Origin: Rhodoferax sp.
GTDB taxonomy: Bacteria > Pseudomonadota > Gammaproteobacteria > Burkholderiales > Burkholderiaceae_C
Assembly: GCA_031291305.1 (NCBI GenBank)
Contig: JARLJH010000006.1
Location: 25,512 to 89,511 of the forward strand
DNA: 64,000 bases
Reading direction: 5' to 3'
The notes under the pieces are model-generated. The model was given only the letters and a program-made list of their open reading frames with translations, did not search any database and was not told where the DNA came from. Both the position numbers and the translations under genes were made by a program. How positions within the stretch are numbered: position 1 is the stretch's first letter; the number at the start of each line of letters is the position of its first letter. Positions 1 through 8,631 of this stretch are shown here, piece after piece.

Positions 1-182
1 TGGACTTTCTGCCCAAGGTCAAGGTCGAAGCCGCTGTGGCGGACGAGATGCTGGACCAGGTCATCGAAGCCATCGAAGGTGCTGCACGCACCGGCAAGAT
101 TGGCGACGGCAAGATTTTTGTCACAACCGTGGAACAGGTCATCCGCATTCGTACCGGCGAAACCGGCAAGGAAGCGCTTTAA
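1..182 (+). CDS. glnK: PII nitrogen regulatory protein, C-terminal part
   Basis: This is the last ~59 codons of a PII signalling protein, cut by the left edge of the window; the stop is the TAA at 180-182. The visible part contains the family C-terminal signature ([14 protein letters not shown] followed by the IRTGE segment), which includes the B- and C-loop residues that bind ATP and 2-oxoglutarate. PII proteins of the GlnK type bind and block the AmtB channel when nitrogen is plentiful. The gene lies 33 bp upstream of amtB on the same strand, the usual glnK-amtB operon. The uridylylated T-loop is outside the window, so GlnK rather than GlnB is inferred from the neighbour. Confidence 0.93.
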   Translation, partial: DFLPKVKVEAAVADEMLDQVIEAIEGAARTGKIGDGKIFVTTVEQVIRIRTGETGKEAL

Positions 183-215
183 CAACCACTTCTCACCTCA
201 TAAGAGATCAACAAC

Positions 216-1766
216 ATGAAAAAACTACTTGCATCTTTTGCATTGGGCTTGAGTCTATTGATGGGCGGTGCGGTTGCCATGGCGCAGGATGCCGCAGCGC
301 CCGCCGCCTCCGCTGCTGCACCAGCTACCACTGAAGCTTCCGCACCCGCTCCCGCTGCCGCAGCTTCGGCAGTTGCCGCAGCGCCAGCCGCTGACGCGTC
401 CGCCCCAGCGGCGGCGGCCGCTCCAGCGCCGGTGCCCAATAAGGGCGACACGGCCTGGATGATGGTCGCCACCCTGCTGGTCATCTTGATGACCATTCCG
501 GGCCTGGCATTGTTCTATGGCGGCCTGGTCCGCAGCAAGAACATGCTGTCAGTGCTGATGCAGGTGATGGTGACCTTCTCGTTGATCGTTGTGCTGTGGG
601 CCATCTACGGCTATAGCCTGGCGTTCACCGAGGGCAATGCCTTCTTCGGTGGGTTCGACAGGCTGTTCATGAAGGGTATCTGGGACAACGTCGCCGGAAC
701 GTTTGCCAACGGCGCCACCTTCAGCAAGGGCGTGGTCATTCCTGAACTCGTCTTTGCAGCCTTCCAGGCCACTTTCGCTGGTATCACCTGCACCCTGATC
801 GTGGGCTCGTTTGCCGAGCGCATGAAATTCTCTGCAGTGCTGGCGTTCTGTGCCATTTGGTTTACTTTCAGCTACGCTCCCATTGCCCACATGGTGTGGT
901 TCTGGATGGGCCCTGACGCTTACAGCGCTGCAAACGTGGTCGATGCGATGAACGCCAAGGCTGGCTACATCTGGCAAATGGGTGCGTTGGACTTCGCTGG
1001 CGGTACCGTTGTGCACATCAACGCTGCTGTGGCGGGTCTGGTCGGCGCCTATTTGATTGGGCCACGCATTGGCTACGGCAAGGAATCCATGGCACCTCAC
1101 AGCCTGACGCTGACGATGGTGGGCTCGGCCCTGCTGTGGGTGGGCTGGTTCGGTTTCAATGCTGGCTCCGCTTTGGAAGCCAATGGCACTGCTGCTCTGG
1201 CCTTCATCAACACGTTCTTCGCGACGGCGGCTGCCGTGCTGACCTGGTCCATCGGTGAAGCGCTGCACAAAGGCAAGGCCTCCATGCTGGGTGCAGCCTC
1301 TGGTGCGGTGGCTGGCTTGGTGGCCATCACTCCCGCTTGCGGTAACGTCGGTATCGGCGGTGCTCTGGTCGTTGGCGCGTTGGCTGGCTTTGTCTGCCTG
1401 TGGGGCGTGACTGGTCTGAAGAAAATCCTCGGCGTAGATGACTCACTGGACGTGTTTGGTGTGCACGGCGTTGGCGGTATCCTGGGTGCTTTGCTGACCG
1501 GCGTGTTCAACGCCCCCAGCCTCGGTGGCCCCAGCACCGTTGCTGACCTGGTGACCATGACCATGACCACACCAGATGCCTACTCGATCGCCGCTCAGGT
1601 TTGGATTCAAGCCAAGGCAGTCTTGATCACCATCGTCTGGTCTGGCGTAGTCTCCTTTGTGGCCTACAAGATCGTCGACATGACCATCGGTCTGCGTGTT
1701 TCGGAAGAAGCCGAACGCGAAGGTCTGGATATCACATCACACGGCGAAACTGCCTACGGCAGGTAA
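216..1766 (+). CDS. amtB: Ammonium transporter AmtB
   Basis: Inner-membrane ammonium channel of the Amt/Rh family, 516 aa. The sequence starts with a signal peptide (residues ~1-23, MKKLLASFALGLSLLMGG then AMAQ), followed by ~50 residues made almost only of Ala, Pro and Ser. The conserved channel core starts near residue 76 (PNKGDTAWMM) with about eleven membrane segments. Family motifs visible include GLALFYGGLVRSKN, the FAGGTVVHI segment bearing a twin-His-region motif, and the VFGVHGVGG motif. The C-terminal tail (ISEEAEREGLD-like) matches the part that contacts GlnK. It lies 33 bp after glnK and probably shares a nitrogen-controlled promoter outside the window. The Ala/Pro leader makes it longer than the ~410-430 aa family norm; I recall similar leaders in related Burkholderiales. 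Confidence 0.97.
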   Translation: MKKLLASFALGLSLLMGGAVAMAQDAAAPAASAAAPATTEASAPAPAAAASAVAAAPAADASAPAAAAAPAPVPNKGDTAWMMVATLLVILMTIPGLALFYGGLVRSKNMLSVLMQVMVTFSLIVVLWAIYGYSLAFTEGNAFFGGFDRLFMKGIWDNVAGTFANGATFSKGVVIPELVFAAFQATFAGITCTLIVGSFAERMKFSAVLAFCAIWFTFSYAPIAHMVWFWMGPDAYSAANVVDAMNAKAGYIWQMGALDFAGGTVVHINAAVAGLVGAYLIGPRIGYGKESMAPHSLTLTMVGSALLWVGWFGFNAGSALEANGTAALAFINTFFATAAAVLTWSIGEALHKGKASMLGAASGAVAGLVAITPACGNVGIGGALVVGALAGFVCLWGVTGLKKILGVDDSLDVFGVHGVGGILGALLTGVFNAPSLGGPSTVADLVTMTMTTPDAYSIAAQVWIQAKAVLITIVWSGVVSFVAYKIVDMTIGLRVSEEAEREGLDITSHGETAYGR

Positions 1767-1832
1767 TCAGGGAGAGGGTTGCGGGCCGCTTGGCCAGCAA
1801 CCTGTCTCAGGGCTCTGTTTCCTTGAGAGTTA

Positions 1833-1868
1833 ACCCACCAGGGCTTTGCGGCTCCGGTGGGTATTTTT
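1833..1868 (+). terminator. Rho-independent terminator after amtB
   Basis: Inverted repeat ACCCACC (1833-1839) / GGTGGGT (1856-1862) with a 16-nt loop, followed by a T-rich run (TATTTTT). It lies 67 bp after the amtB stop and probably ends the glnK-amtB transcript. Confidence 0.7.
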
Positions 1869-1904
1869 ATGGGCGACCTCATGCGCGTTCTGATACGCTT
1901 CGCT

Positions 1905-1952
1905 TTTAGAAGCTAAAAACCCATATCAAACAAGGGCTAGAGGCTGATTTTT
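1905..1952 (+). repeat. Short AT-rich dispersed repeat, copy 1
   Basis: Contains AGAAGCT, then CAAGGGCTAGAGGCTGATTT, the 3' half of the dispersed element found about 16 times in this window. It lies directly upstream of the glycerate kinase gene and may carry or displace its promoter. Confidence 0.7.
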
Positions 1953-2000
1953 TATATGAATTTGCAAACAATTCTGGCCACATGCTCTAAAGTTCCGCCC

Positions 2001-3293
2001 ATGACGCACGCCGCCGCCACGCCACCTGACCACCGCACGCTGTTGCGCAGCCTGTTTGACGCGGCAGTGGCTGCCGCCCAGCCCGCCTTGTGTCTACCCG
2101 CACACCTGCCGCCGCCGCCCAAGGGTCGCACCATCGTGATTGGCGCGGGCAAAGCGTCGGCAGCCATGGCGCGAGCGCTGGAGGACAACTGGCCAGGCCC
2201 GTTGGAAGGCCTGGTGGTCACGCGCTACGGCTACGAGGTGCCCTGCCAGCGCATCGAGATCGTGCAGGCAGCGCACCCGGTGCCCGATGCCGCCGGACTG
2301 CGGGCAGCGCAGCGCATCCGTGAGCTGGTGACCGGGCTGACCGCTGACGATCTGGTGATCGCATTGATTTCCGGTGGTGGATCTTCTCTTTTGGTAGCAC
2401 CTGGCCCAGGTTTGACCTTGGCTGACAAGCAAAATGTCAATAAGGCGCTGCTGGCCAGCGGGGCCACCATTTCGGAGATGAACTGTGTGCGCCGTCACCT
2501 CTCCAGCATCAAGGGCGGCCATCTGGGCGCGGCCTGCCATCCCGCCCAACTGCTCACGCTGCTGATCTCCGACGTGCCGGGCGATGCCCCAATGGACATT
2601 GCCTCCGGCCCCACGGTAGCCGATTCGAGCAGCTGCGCCGATGCGCTGGAGATTGTTCAGCGCTATCAGATCGCCATGCCGGATGCCATGCGATCACTGC
2701 TGGAAAGCGGTGCGAGCGAAACCATCAAGCCCGGCGATGCGCGTCTGCAAAACAGCGCCGTGCGCCTGATCGCCACGCCGCAAATGGCGCTGGAGGCGGC
2801 TGCCAAAGTGGCGCAAGCGTCTGGCTTCACGCCCTACATCCTGGGCGACAGCTTGGAGGGCGAGTCACGCGACGTGGCCAAGGTGCTGGCGGGCTTGGCG
2901 CGCCAGGTGGTGCTGCACGGACAGCCCTTTCAGCGCCCCTGCGTGCTGCTCTCGGGTGGCGAAACCACCGTCACACTCAAAGGCCAGGGCCGCGGTGGCC
3001 GCAATGTGGAATTTTTGCTGGCGCTGGCTTTGGCGCTGGATGGTATGGCCGGGGTAGAGGCCATTGCCGGTGATACCGATGGTGTAGACGGCGCAGAAGA
3101 AATCGCCGGTGCAGTGATCACACCAGACACCCTGGCGCGCGCCTGGGCGCAGGGCATTCATCCGCGTGCCAGTCTGGACAACAACGACGGCCATGGCTTT
3201 TTCCAGGCACTGGGCGACTCGGTGGTGACGGGCCCGACGCTGACCAATGTGAACGACTTTCGGGCCATCCTGATCAAACCGCCTGCAAGCTGA
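2001..3293 (+). CDS. gckA: Glycerate 2-kinase (MOFRL family)
   Basis: Phosphorylates D-glycerate to 2-phosphoglycerate in the cytoplasm, feeding glycolate/glyoxylate or tartrate carbon into glycolysis. The GckA/TtuD family shows an N-terminal DUF4147 domain (IGAGKASAAMARAL near residue 40; the ISGGGSSLL nucleotide/substrate loop near residue 122) and a C-terminal MOFRL domain with GDTDGVDG near residue 355. The reading frame is open from an ATG at 1956, but that start sits against a dispersed repeat. The ATG at 2001 (MTHAAATPPDH) gives 430 aa, the family length, so I prefer it. The lactonase gene follows 64 bp downstream. Other glyoxylate-pathway genes in the window are glcEF and hyi. Confidence 0.92.
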   Translation: MTHAAATPPDHRTLLRSLFDAAVAAAQPALCLPAHLPPPPKGRTIVIGAGKASAAMARALEDNWPGPLEGLVVTRYGYEVPCQRIEIVQAAHPVPDAAGLRAAQRIRELVTGLTADDLVIALISGGGSSLLVAPGPGLTLADKQNVNKALLASGATISEMNCVRRHLSSIKGGHLGAACHPAQLLTLLISDVPGDAPMDIASGPTVADSSSCADALEIVQRYQIAMPDAMRSLLESGASETIKPGDARLQNSAVRLIATPQMALEAAAKVAQASGFTPYILGDSLEGESRDVAKVLAGLARQVVLHGQPFQRPCVLLSGGETTVTLKGQGRGGRNVEFLLALALALDGMAGVEAIAGDTDGVDGAEEIAGAVITPDTLARAWAQGIHPRASLDNNDGHGFFQALGDSVVTGPTLTNVNDFRAILIKPPAS

Positions 3294-3357
3294 AGCAACC
3301 CTGTGCGAAGGCACGGGCACAATGGCGGCTTTCAATTTGACGCTCTGCAAGCCCATG

Positions 3358-4368
3358 AACATGCTCACGCCTTCCCCTGAAGACCATTGGCAATGCGTGA
3401 CCCCGCACCGCTGCGCCCTGGGCGAATCACCCTTCTGGCACCCGGACGAACAAATGCTGTACTGGCTCGATATTTCGGGTCGGCAAATTCTGCGAGCCAA
3501 CGTCTACATGGGCACGGTGGAGACCTGGGACATGCCCAGCGAGCCCGGCTGCATGGCACCTGCCGCCCAGGGTGGCCTGGTCATCGCGCTGCGCCATGGG
3601 GTCTTTCGCGCTACTGCGTGGAAAGGCCAGCTACACCTGTTGACCACGCTGGACTACGACCCCACATCCATGCGCGCCAACGACGGCAAATGCGACCCAC
3701 AAGGCCTCTTCTGGGTTGGCACCATCGATGAAACGAAGCAGCTGAAAAACGCCGCGCTGTACAGCATCGATGCACGCCACTCGGACCCGTCCGGCCAACC
3801 GAAGGTGGTGTGTCAGATCAGCCCAGCCAGCGGCATGACCACCGCCAATGGCCTGGCCTTCAGCCCCGACAACCGCACCCTCTATTGGGCCGACACACCC
3901 AGCCACACGGTCTGGGCGTGGGACTTTGAGGTCAACAGCGCCAGCATGAGCCGTCAACGTGTGTTTGCCAAGTTTGCGGCCAAACCACCTGGCTGGCAAA
4001 GCCCGACCTTGGCAGCGGCCTCTCCTGACGTAGCCCTTGCCAAGGCGGAGATGGCGGCCTACGGCGGTCGCCCGGATGGCGCAGCCGTCGACGTGCAAGG
4101 CAATTATTGGGTGGCGATGTTTGAGGGCCAGCGTGTGTGTCAGTTTGCGCCAGATGGCACGCTGCTGGCCAGCATCCCGACCCCGCTGATGTGCCCCACC
4201 ATGCCGTGTTTGGGCGGCGAAGACCTGAAAACCCTCTACGTCACCAGCGCCAGCCACCACCGCAGCGCCGAAGAGTTGGCAGCCTACCCACTCTCAGGGG
4301 CGGTACTGTCGATGCGGGTCAATGTACCGGGCTTACCGGTACAGTTTTTCAAAGACGGTATGGCCTGA
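3358..4368 (+). CDS. SMP-30/gluconolactonase family protein
   Basis: Six-bladed beta-propeller lactonase-like protein of the SMP-30/gluconolaconase/LRE family. Family motifs are visible: ALGESPFWHP (metal-binding Glu near the N-terminus), RANDGKCDPQGLFWVGT, TANGLAFSPDNRTLYWADT, and GRPDGAAVDVQGNYWVAM containing the catalytic-type Asp. These enzymes open sugar lactones such as gluconolactone or L-arabinonolactone using a divalent metal. The exact substrate cannot be read from sequence. Upstream in-frame starts exist at 3322; the ATG at 3358 gives 336 aa, closer to the family. It lies 64 bp after glycerate kinase and is probably co-transcribed, suggesting a sugar-acid route. Confidence 0.85.
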   Translation, partial: NMLTPSPEDHWQCVTPHRCALGESPFWHPDEQMLYWLDISGRQILRANVYMGTVETWDMPSEPGCMAPAAQGGLVIALRHGVFRATAWKGQLHLLTTLDYDPTSMRANDGKCDPQGLFWVGTIDETKQLKNAALYSIDARHSDPSGQPKVVCQISPASGMTTANGLAFSPDNRTLYWADTPSHTVWAWDFEVNSASMSRQRVFAKFAAKPPGWQSPTLAAASPDVALAKAEMAAYGGRPDGAAVDVQGNYWVAMFEGQRVCQFAPDGTLLASIPTPLMCPTMPCLGGEDLKTLYVTSASHHRSAEELAAYPLSGAVLSMRVNVPGLPVQFFKDGMA

Positions 4369-4390
4369 CGCCACGTTCAAACCAGGGGCC

Positions 4391-5452
4391 TCAGACAGCG
4401 CGCGTCGCAACAAATTTGGACACCTGCGGGCCCAACACCAGCACCATCAAGAACCGCGCCAGCTGCATCGCCATGACAAACCCGGTGTCCACGGCGCTGG
4501 TTGCGGCTATGACGGCCACAGAATCGGCACCGCCCGGACTGGTGGATAGATAAGCTGACAGCGGGTCCAGACCTGTCAGATGTGACAACACCACGGCAAT
4601 CAGGATGCCAACGCCCATCAAGGCAAAAATCGACCCCAGCACCATCGGCAGCGCACGCAGGGCGTAAAGCAAAATGGCCCGCGTGAAGCGCAAACCGATG
4701 CTCCACCCGATAAAAGCATAAGCGACCATCAGCAGGACAGGTGGCAACTCGATCACCAGGTAACCGGTGGCCTGCAAGGCGGAACCAACCACCAGGGGCG
4801 CCACCATGGACCCCGCCGGAATGCGCAATCGCCGCGCAATAAGGGCACCAACAACGGCCAGTAGCACCGTCAGCGCAACATTGCCGGGGTTGGAAACCGC
4901 AAGCCAGGATACCCCGCCCAGAGCCACGGAGGCCACGTGCGGCGCCCAGATGCCAGCCACCAATGCAGCCACCGCCGTGACCACGGCCACCCGTAAATAT
5001 TGCATGATCGCCACCAGACGCACATCGGCGCCATAGTCTTCCGCCATCAGCACCATGGCCGAAGCGGCCCCAGGTGCCAGGCCCCAGACCGCAGTGGTTC
5101 CGGGAAAGAGTTGTCGGCGCATCATGATCCAGCCCAGCACAGCGCTGGCCGCAATGATCGAACTGGTCGCGAGCAGGAAGATGGGCCAGTCAACCGCCAC
5201 TTTGGCGAGCGCCGCTGGCTGCAGGCTGTGCGCCATCAAACAACCGAGCACGCCTTGCGCCAGCGCAAAATAGACCGGTGGAACCTTCAGACTGACGTTA
5301 TTGGACGACAGCAAGATGCCTGCAAACATGCAGCCCAACAGGACGACGGCAGGCAAATGCAGAGCAGCAAGTATCCCGGACAGGGTTGCACTGACAGGAA
5401 GAAGTACGCCCCACCAAAGGGCGGGTTTTGCGCGAAAAAGACTGACAAACAT
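4391..5452 (-). CDS. AbrB-type integral membrane protein
   Basis: 353-aa polytopic membrane protein of the PF05145 AbrB family, often mislabelled as ammonia monooxygenase or transcriptional regulator. The sequence is a duplicated membrane module with about ten hydrophobic segments. The first half has GLAPGAASAMVLMAEDYGAD and the second half the equivalent STSPGGADSVAVIA, both typical repeats of this family. It is presumed to be a transporter; its substrate is unknown. It is convergent with the lactonase gene (22-bp gap) and stands alone on its strand. Confidence 0.85.
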   Translation of the reverse strand: MFVSLFRAKPALWWGVLLPVSATLSGILAALHLPAVVLLGCMFAGILLSSNNVSLKVPPVYFALAQGVLGCLMAHSLQPAALAKVAVDWPIFLLATSSIIAASAVLGWIMMRRQLFPGTTAVWGLAPGAASAMVLMAEDYGADVRLVAIMQYLRVAVVTAVAALVAGIWAPHVASVALGGVSWLAVSNPGNVALTVLLAVVGALIARRLRIPAGSMVAPLVVGSALQATGYLVIELPPVLLMVAYAFIGWSIGLRFTRAILLYALRALPMVLGSIFALMGVGILIAVVLSHLTGLDPLSAYLSTSPGGADSVAVIAATSAVDTGFVMAMQLARFLMVLVLGPQVSKFVATRAV

Positions 5453-5507
5453 CGCGGCTAATGTGCCACATTTCCGGCACGAACACCCCTCCCGTGAGTC
5501 TGCCTGG

Positions 5508-5529
5508 CAAAACCCAATCAGGCTTGGGT
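5508..5529 (-). terminator. Possible terminator of the Ser/Thr-rich protein gene
   Basis: On the minus strand ACCCAA / TTGGGT form a 6-bp stem around a 6-nt loop followed by TTTG. The stop codon of the gene lies in the loop. The stem is short, so the call is weak. Confidence 0.35.
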
Positions 5530-6210
5530 ACTGAGAAAGTTGCCTACTGCTGCCGTGCTGCTGGAAGCACCGTAGCCCAGGTTTTGCTGCAATTGCGTCA
5601 GCAAGGCCTGCAGCGTCGCTTGGGGCGTAGACGACGACGTGCCGGTGCTGGTCGTATCAGTGCTTGTCGAGGTCGTTGAGGCTGGCTGCAAATCTGCGGC
5701 CACCTTGGCAAAAGCACTTTGCAGATCAGCCGGTGCGGTGCCATTGCTCACCTGTGAAATCAGAGCCGACAGACCTGCCGCGAAATTGGATTTCGGATCC
5801 GTCGATGTCGAGTCTGTACTCGAGGTCGCTGAAGTGCCTGATGTGTTTTCCGATTTCACCGCCTGAAACAGGGCGTGCATGAATTGGCGCATGTCGTTCT
5901 TGACGCTGCTGGTGGCTGATGTTGAGCCATCGTTGTCGCCATCACTGTCTGTGCCGGTCTGGCTGGTAGATGCGCTAGCGGACGTGGAAGTTGTGGCGGT
6001 AGCTTGCTGCGGCACGGACAAGCCCAGGCTCTGCAAGGCCTGCATCAAGGCGTTCTGCATTTGACCGCCCGCACCGCGAGCCTTGTGCGAGCGATGGCCC
6101 CCGCTGTCGCCGTCGCCATCCGAATCGGACGCGCCGCTAATTTGTGATGCAGGTTGCGTGAATGCCGCCGGAGCGACGTAACTGGAGGATGAAATGCCGC
6201 TGACACTCAT
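5518..6210 (-). CDS. Ser/Thr-rich low-complexity protein with Asp-rich motifs
   Basis: I do not recognise a named family. From the ATG at 6210, preceded by AAAGGATCC as a ribosome-binding site, it encodes 230 aa; an in-frame start at 6273 has no such site. The protein is dominated by Ser and Thr. It has two acidic loops, DSDGDGDSG near residue 29 and DSDGDNDGS near residue 90, which resemble calcium-binding EF-hand/dockerin loops. Three short helical segments (QNALMQALQSLGL, MRQFMHALFQAV, LQALLTQLQQNLGY) are similar to each other, suggesting an internal repeat. There is no signal peptide or membrane segment. The gene stands between a histidine kinase and a membrane protein gene. Function is unknown. 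Confidence 0.7.
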   Translation of the reverse strand: MSVSGISSSSYVAPAAFTQPASQISGASDSDGDGDSGGHRSHKARGAGGQMQNALMQALQSLGLSVPQQATATTSTSASASTSQTGTDSDGDNDGSTSATSSVKNDMRQFMHALFQAVKSENTSGTSATSSTDSTSTDPKSNFAAGLSALISQVSNGTAPADLQSAFAKVAADLQPASTTSTSTDTTSTGTSSSTPQATLQALLTQLQQNLGYGASSSTAAVGNFLSTQA

Positions 6211-6321
6211 GATGGATCCTTTGATGAAGTGGAAGGCATCATTGGATATCGGCGCCGATTTATTGAAATCCATTGAAAAAGGTGAAATACCCGGCTATTT
6301 ACGTATCTTTACAAAAACTTT

Positions 6322-7737
6322 TCAAAGCAGAAGCATGGCCGCATTTTTTGGTCTGGAAGGCAGGGTTGCAAATGTCACGCGTACCGCCAACCCGGCACCA
6401 CCGCTGGCGTCGGTCAGCTGCACCTGAGCACCAATGCGATCAGCCAGTTGACGAACAATGGCCAAGCCTAGGCCGCTGCCGTTCGAGTCGGTGTTGTGGA
6501 TACGGTAAAAGCGCTCGAATACCTTGTCACGATAGCGTGGGGCAATGCCCACACCGTTGTCTTCCACCACCACCGTAGTTTGACCTGCCACCACCTCAAG
6601 ACGCACCGTGACCGACCCACCGCGTGGCGTATAGCGAATCGCGTTGTCCACCAGATTCAAGAAGATTTCCTTCACCAACCAGGGGTTGACGCACAACGTG
6701 GGCACGGCGGTAGGCATATCAAACCCGAGGTTGATGGCCTTACCCTGCGCTTGGGCCACCAGGCTCTCAAACACTTCCTGAATAAGCTGGACCATATCAA
6801 TGTCCGCGTCCGCATCCGTGCTCGCATCTGCACCCAACGATTCAGCCATCGACAGTGTCAGCAGCTGGTTGATCAGGCGAATCGCCTGTTGCAGCGTGCG
6901 GTACGCCGCGCCCACTGACTCGGTGCGGTCTGCCTCGGTGCTGGCACGCACCGCATAGCTCAACTGGGTATTGAGCAGCGCAAAGGGCGTGCGCAACTGG
7001 TGGGCGGCGTTCTGGATAAAGATGCTTTGTGCCCCGGCGTGTGCCTCCAGGCGGCGAATGTAGTCGTTGAGCGAGGCCACCAATGGCACCAACTCCATCG
7101 GCATGGCCTCGGTGCTCATCGGCGTCAGGGTGCCGGGTACGCGGGCATTGACCGCATCGCGCAATTGCAGCAGGGGCTGAAGACCCCGATGCAGCCCGAA
7201 CAGAATCAGCGCACCGGCCAGGAGCAGCAGCAAAAGCTGCTCTACCACCGCGTGCATCCACAGGTCGGCGACCATTTGCTGGCGGCCCACCAATGTCTGC
7301 GCCACCTGCACCATAACCGGGCCAGCGTTCGGGGCGCCAGCCACCGGCTGAAACAAGGCCACCACCCGCACCGGGCTGGCGCGCATGACAGAGTTGAAAA
7401 AATACGGCTCACGGGTGAATATGGATGTTGCGGGACGCTGCAACTCCGAATAGCCCGCCAACAAGCGGCCTGCGCTGGTGGTCACGCGGTAGTAGATGTG
7501 ATCGGGCTGGGTGGATTGGAACAGCTCCAATGCCGCAGGCGGAATCTGGTGCACGAATGAGCCATCTTCAAAGCGAATTTGCTCGGCAATGCTGCGCGCC
7601 GAACCCAGCAACAGGCGGTCCTGCACCACCATGGCAGTCTCTGCGGCACGCTGATAACTCAACCAGGCGGCCACCGCCACTGTGCAAGCCAGAGGCAGCA
7701 GCACCCAGACCAGCAGCCTGGCGCGCAGGCTACGCAT
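6322..7737 (-). CDS. Sensor histidine kinase, TctE-like
   Basis: 471-aa inner-membrane histidine kinase. It has a first membrane helix (residues ~8-27), a periplasmic domain with the DHIYYRV pattern of 2CSK-type sensors such as TctE, and a second helix near residue 165. The HisKA box has the phospho-accepting His in AAHQLRTP. The ATP-binding lid shows DNAIRYTPRGG, VEDNGVGIAP and GSGLGLAIV. It starts 2 nt after the stop of its response regulator, so the pair is translationally coupled. The TctDE family controls tricarboxylate uptake. Here the pair is divergent from an ABC importer, so a role in controlling that importer is inferred. Confidence 0.92.
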   Translation of the reverse strand: MRSLRARLLVWVLLPLACTVAVAAWLSYQRAAETAMVVQDRLLLGSARSIAEQIRFEDGSFVHQIPPAALELFQSTQPDHIYYRVTTSAGRLLAGYSELQRPATSIFTREPYFFNSVMRASPVRVVALFQPVAGAPNAGPVMVQVAQTLVGRQQMVADLWMHAVVEQLLLLLLAGALILFGLHRGLQPLLQLRDAVNARVPGTLTPMSTEAMPMELVPLVASLNDYIRRLEAHAGAQSIFIQNAAHQLRTPFALLNTQLSYAVRASTEADRTESVGAAYRTLQQAIRLINQLLTLSMAESLGADASTDADADIDMVQLIQEVFESLVAQAQGKAINLGFDMPTAVPTLCVNPWLVKEIFLNLVDNAIRYTPRGGSVTVRLEVVAGQTTVVVEDNGVGIAPRYRDKVFERFYRIHNTDSNGSGLGLAIVRQLADRIGAQVQLTDASGGAGLAVRVTFATLPSRPKNAAMLLL

Positions 7738-7739
7738 GC

Positions 7740-8426
7740 TCAGTGGCCTGCGGCATCGGGAACCACCTCGCGCAGCAGGTAGCCAAAGCCGCGTAGCGTG
7801 ACGATGCTGGCAGCGCTCTTTTCGAGCTTCTTGCGCAGCCGATGCACGTAGATTTCAATCGCATCGGGCGACACATCGTTATCCATTGAAAACAAGCTTT
7901 GAGCCAATGTTTGCTTGGGCACCGTGCTACCGATTTTGAGAATCAAAAGCTCCAGCACGGCGCGCTCACGCGGCGTCAGCGACAAGGGCTCGTCGGCCAG
8001 CGTGAAGGCCTTGGTGTTGGTGTCAAAACACAGGTCGCCGCAGGTCACCAGCGGGTTGGAGATGTTGGAGGCGCGGCGCAGCAACACACGAATGCGTGCC
8101 TCCAGCTCCTGCACATCAAACGGCTTGACCATGTAGTCATCGGCACCGTGATCGAGCTTGCTGACCCGGCTATGCATGGTGTTGTCGGCGGTCAAAATCA
8201 TCACGGGCGTGCTGTCGTGGCGCGCGCGCAGGCGCTTGAGCACCTCATTGCCACCCAGTTTGGGCAGTGCCAGATCCAGAATCACCAGGTTGTAGCGTTC
8301 ACTGCGCAGGGCGAAGTCAGCGTCCGCACCGTTGTCGAGCCAATCCACGGTGTAACGCTCTTTGCGCAGCGTACGCCCCAACCAGTCGGCCAATGTTTTG
8401 TTGTCCTCCACCAGCAAAATTCGCAT
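7740..8426 (-). CDS. OmpR-family response regulator, TctD-like
   Basis: 228-aa response regulator with an N-terminal receiver domain (acidic pocket in LLVEDN, phospho-acceptor Asp51 in ILDLALP, conserved Lys in VKPFD) and a C-terminal winged helix ending in the typical TLRGFGYLL segment. It is the first gene of a two-gene operon with the downstream kinase. It is divergent from an ABC substrate-binding protein gene, with 205 bp between the two starts, a suitable place for operator sites. The TctD assignment rests on overall similarity plus the TctE-like partner. Confidence 0.92.
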   Translation of the reverse strand: MRILLVEDNKTLADWLGRTLRKERYTVDWLDNGADADFALRSERYNLVILDLALPKLGGNEVLKRLRARHDSTPVMILTADNTMHSRVSKLDHGADDYMVKPFDVQELEARIRVLLRRASNISNPLVTCGDLCFDTNTKAFTLADEPLSLTPRERAVLELLILKIGSTVPKQTLAQSLFSMDNDVSPDAIEIYVHRLRKKLEKSAASIVTLRGFGYLLREVVPDAAGH

Positions 8427-8631
8427 GCTGTAACCCGTTTCATCGTAAAAAAAGAACTACCTCTGAGTCTCTCCTGCTTTTCCCCGGTGATTCACCCCCG
8501 TACTTTCCCTAGGTTTCAAAAACTGAAAGCGAACAGAAAGCAGACTCTCGGTAATCTTCGGCGCAGGCGAACCGGACCACCGGGCAATTCCGATAGTTTG
8601 GCCGCCCAACCCATTACAACCAGGAGATGAA

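Noticed and set aside
7000-7560. 186-codon plus-strand frame opposite the TctE-like kinase
   Set aside because: Shadow frame of a complete histidine kinase gene.
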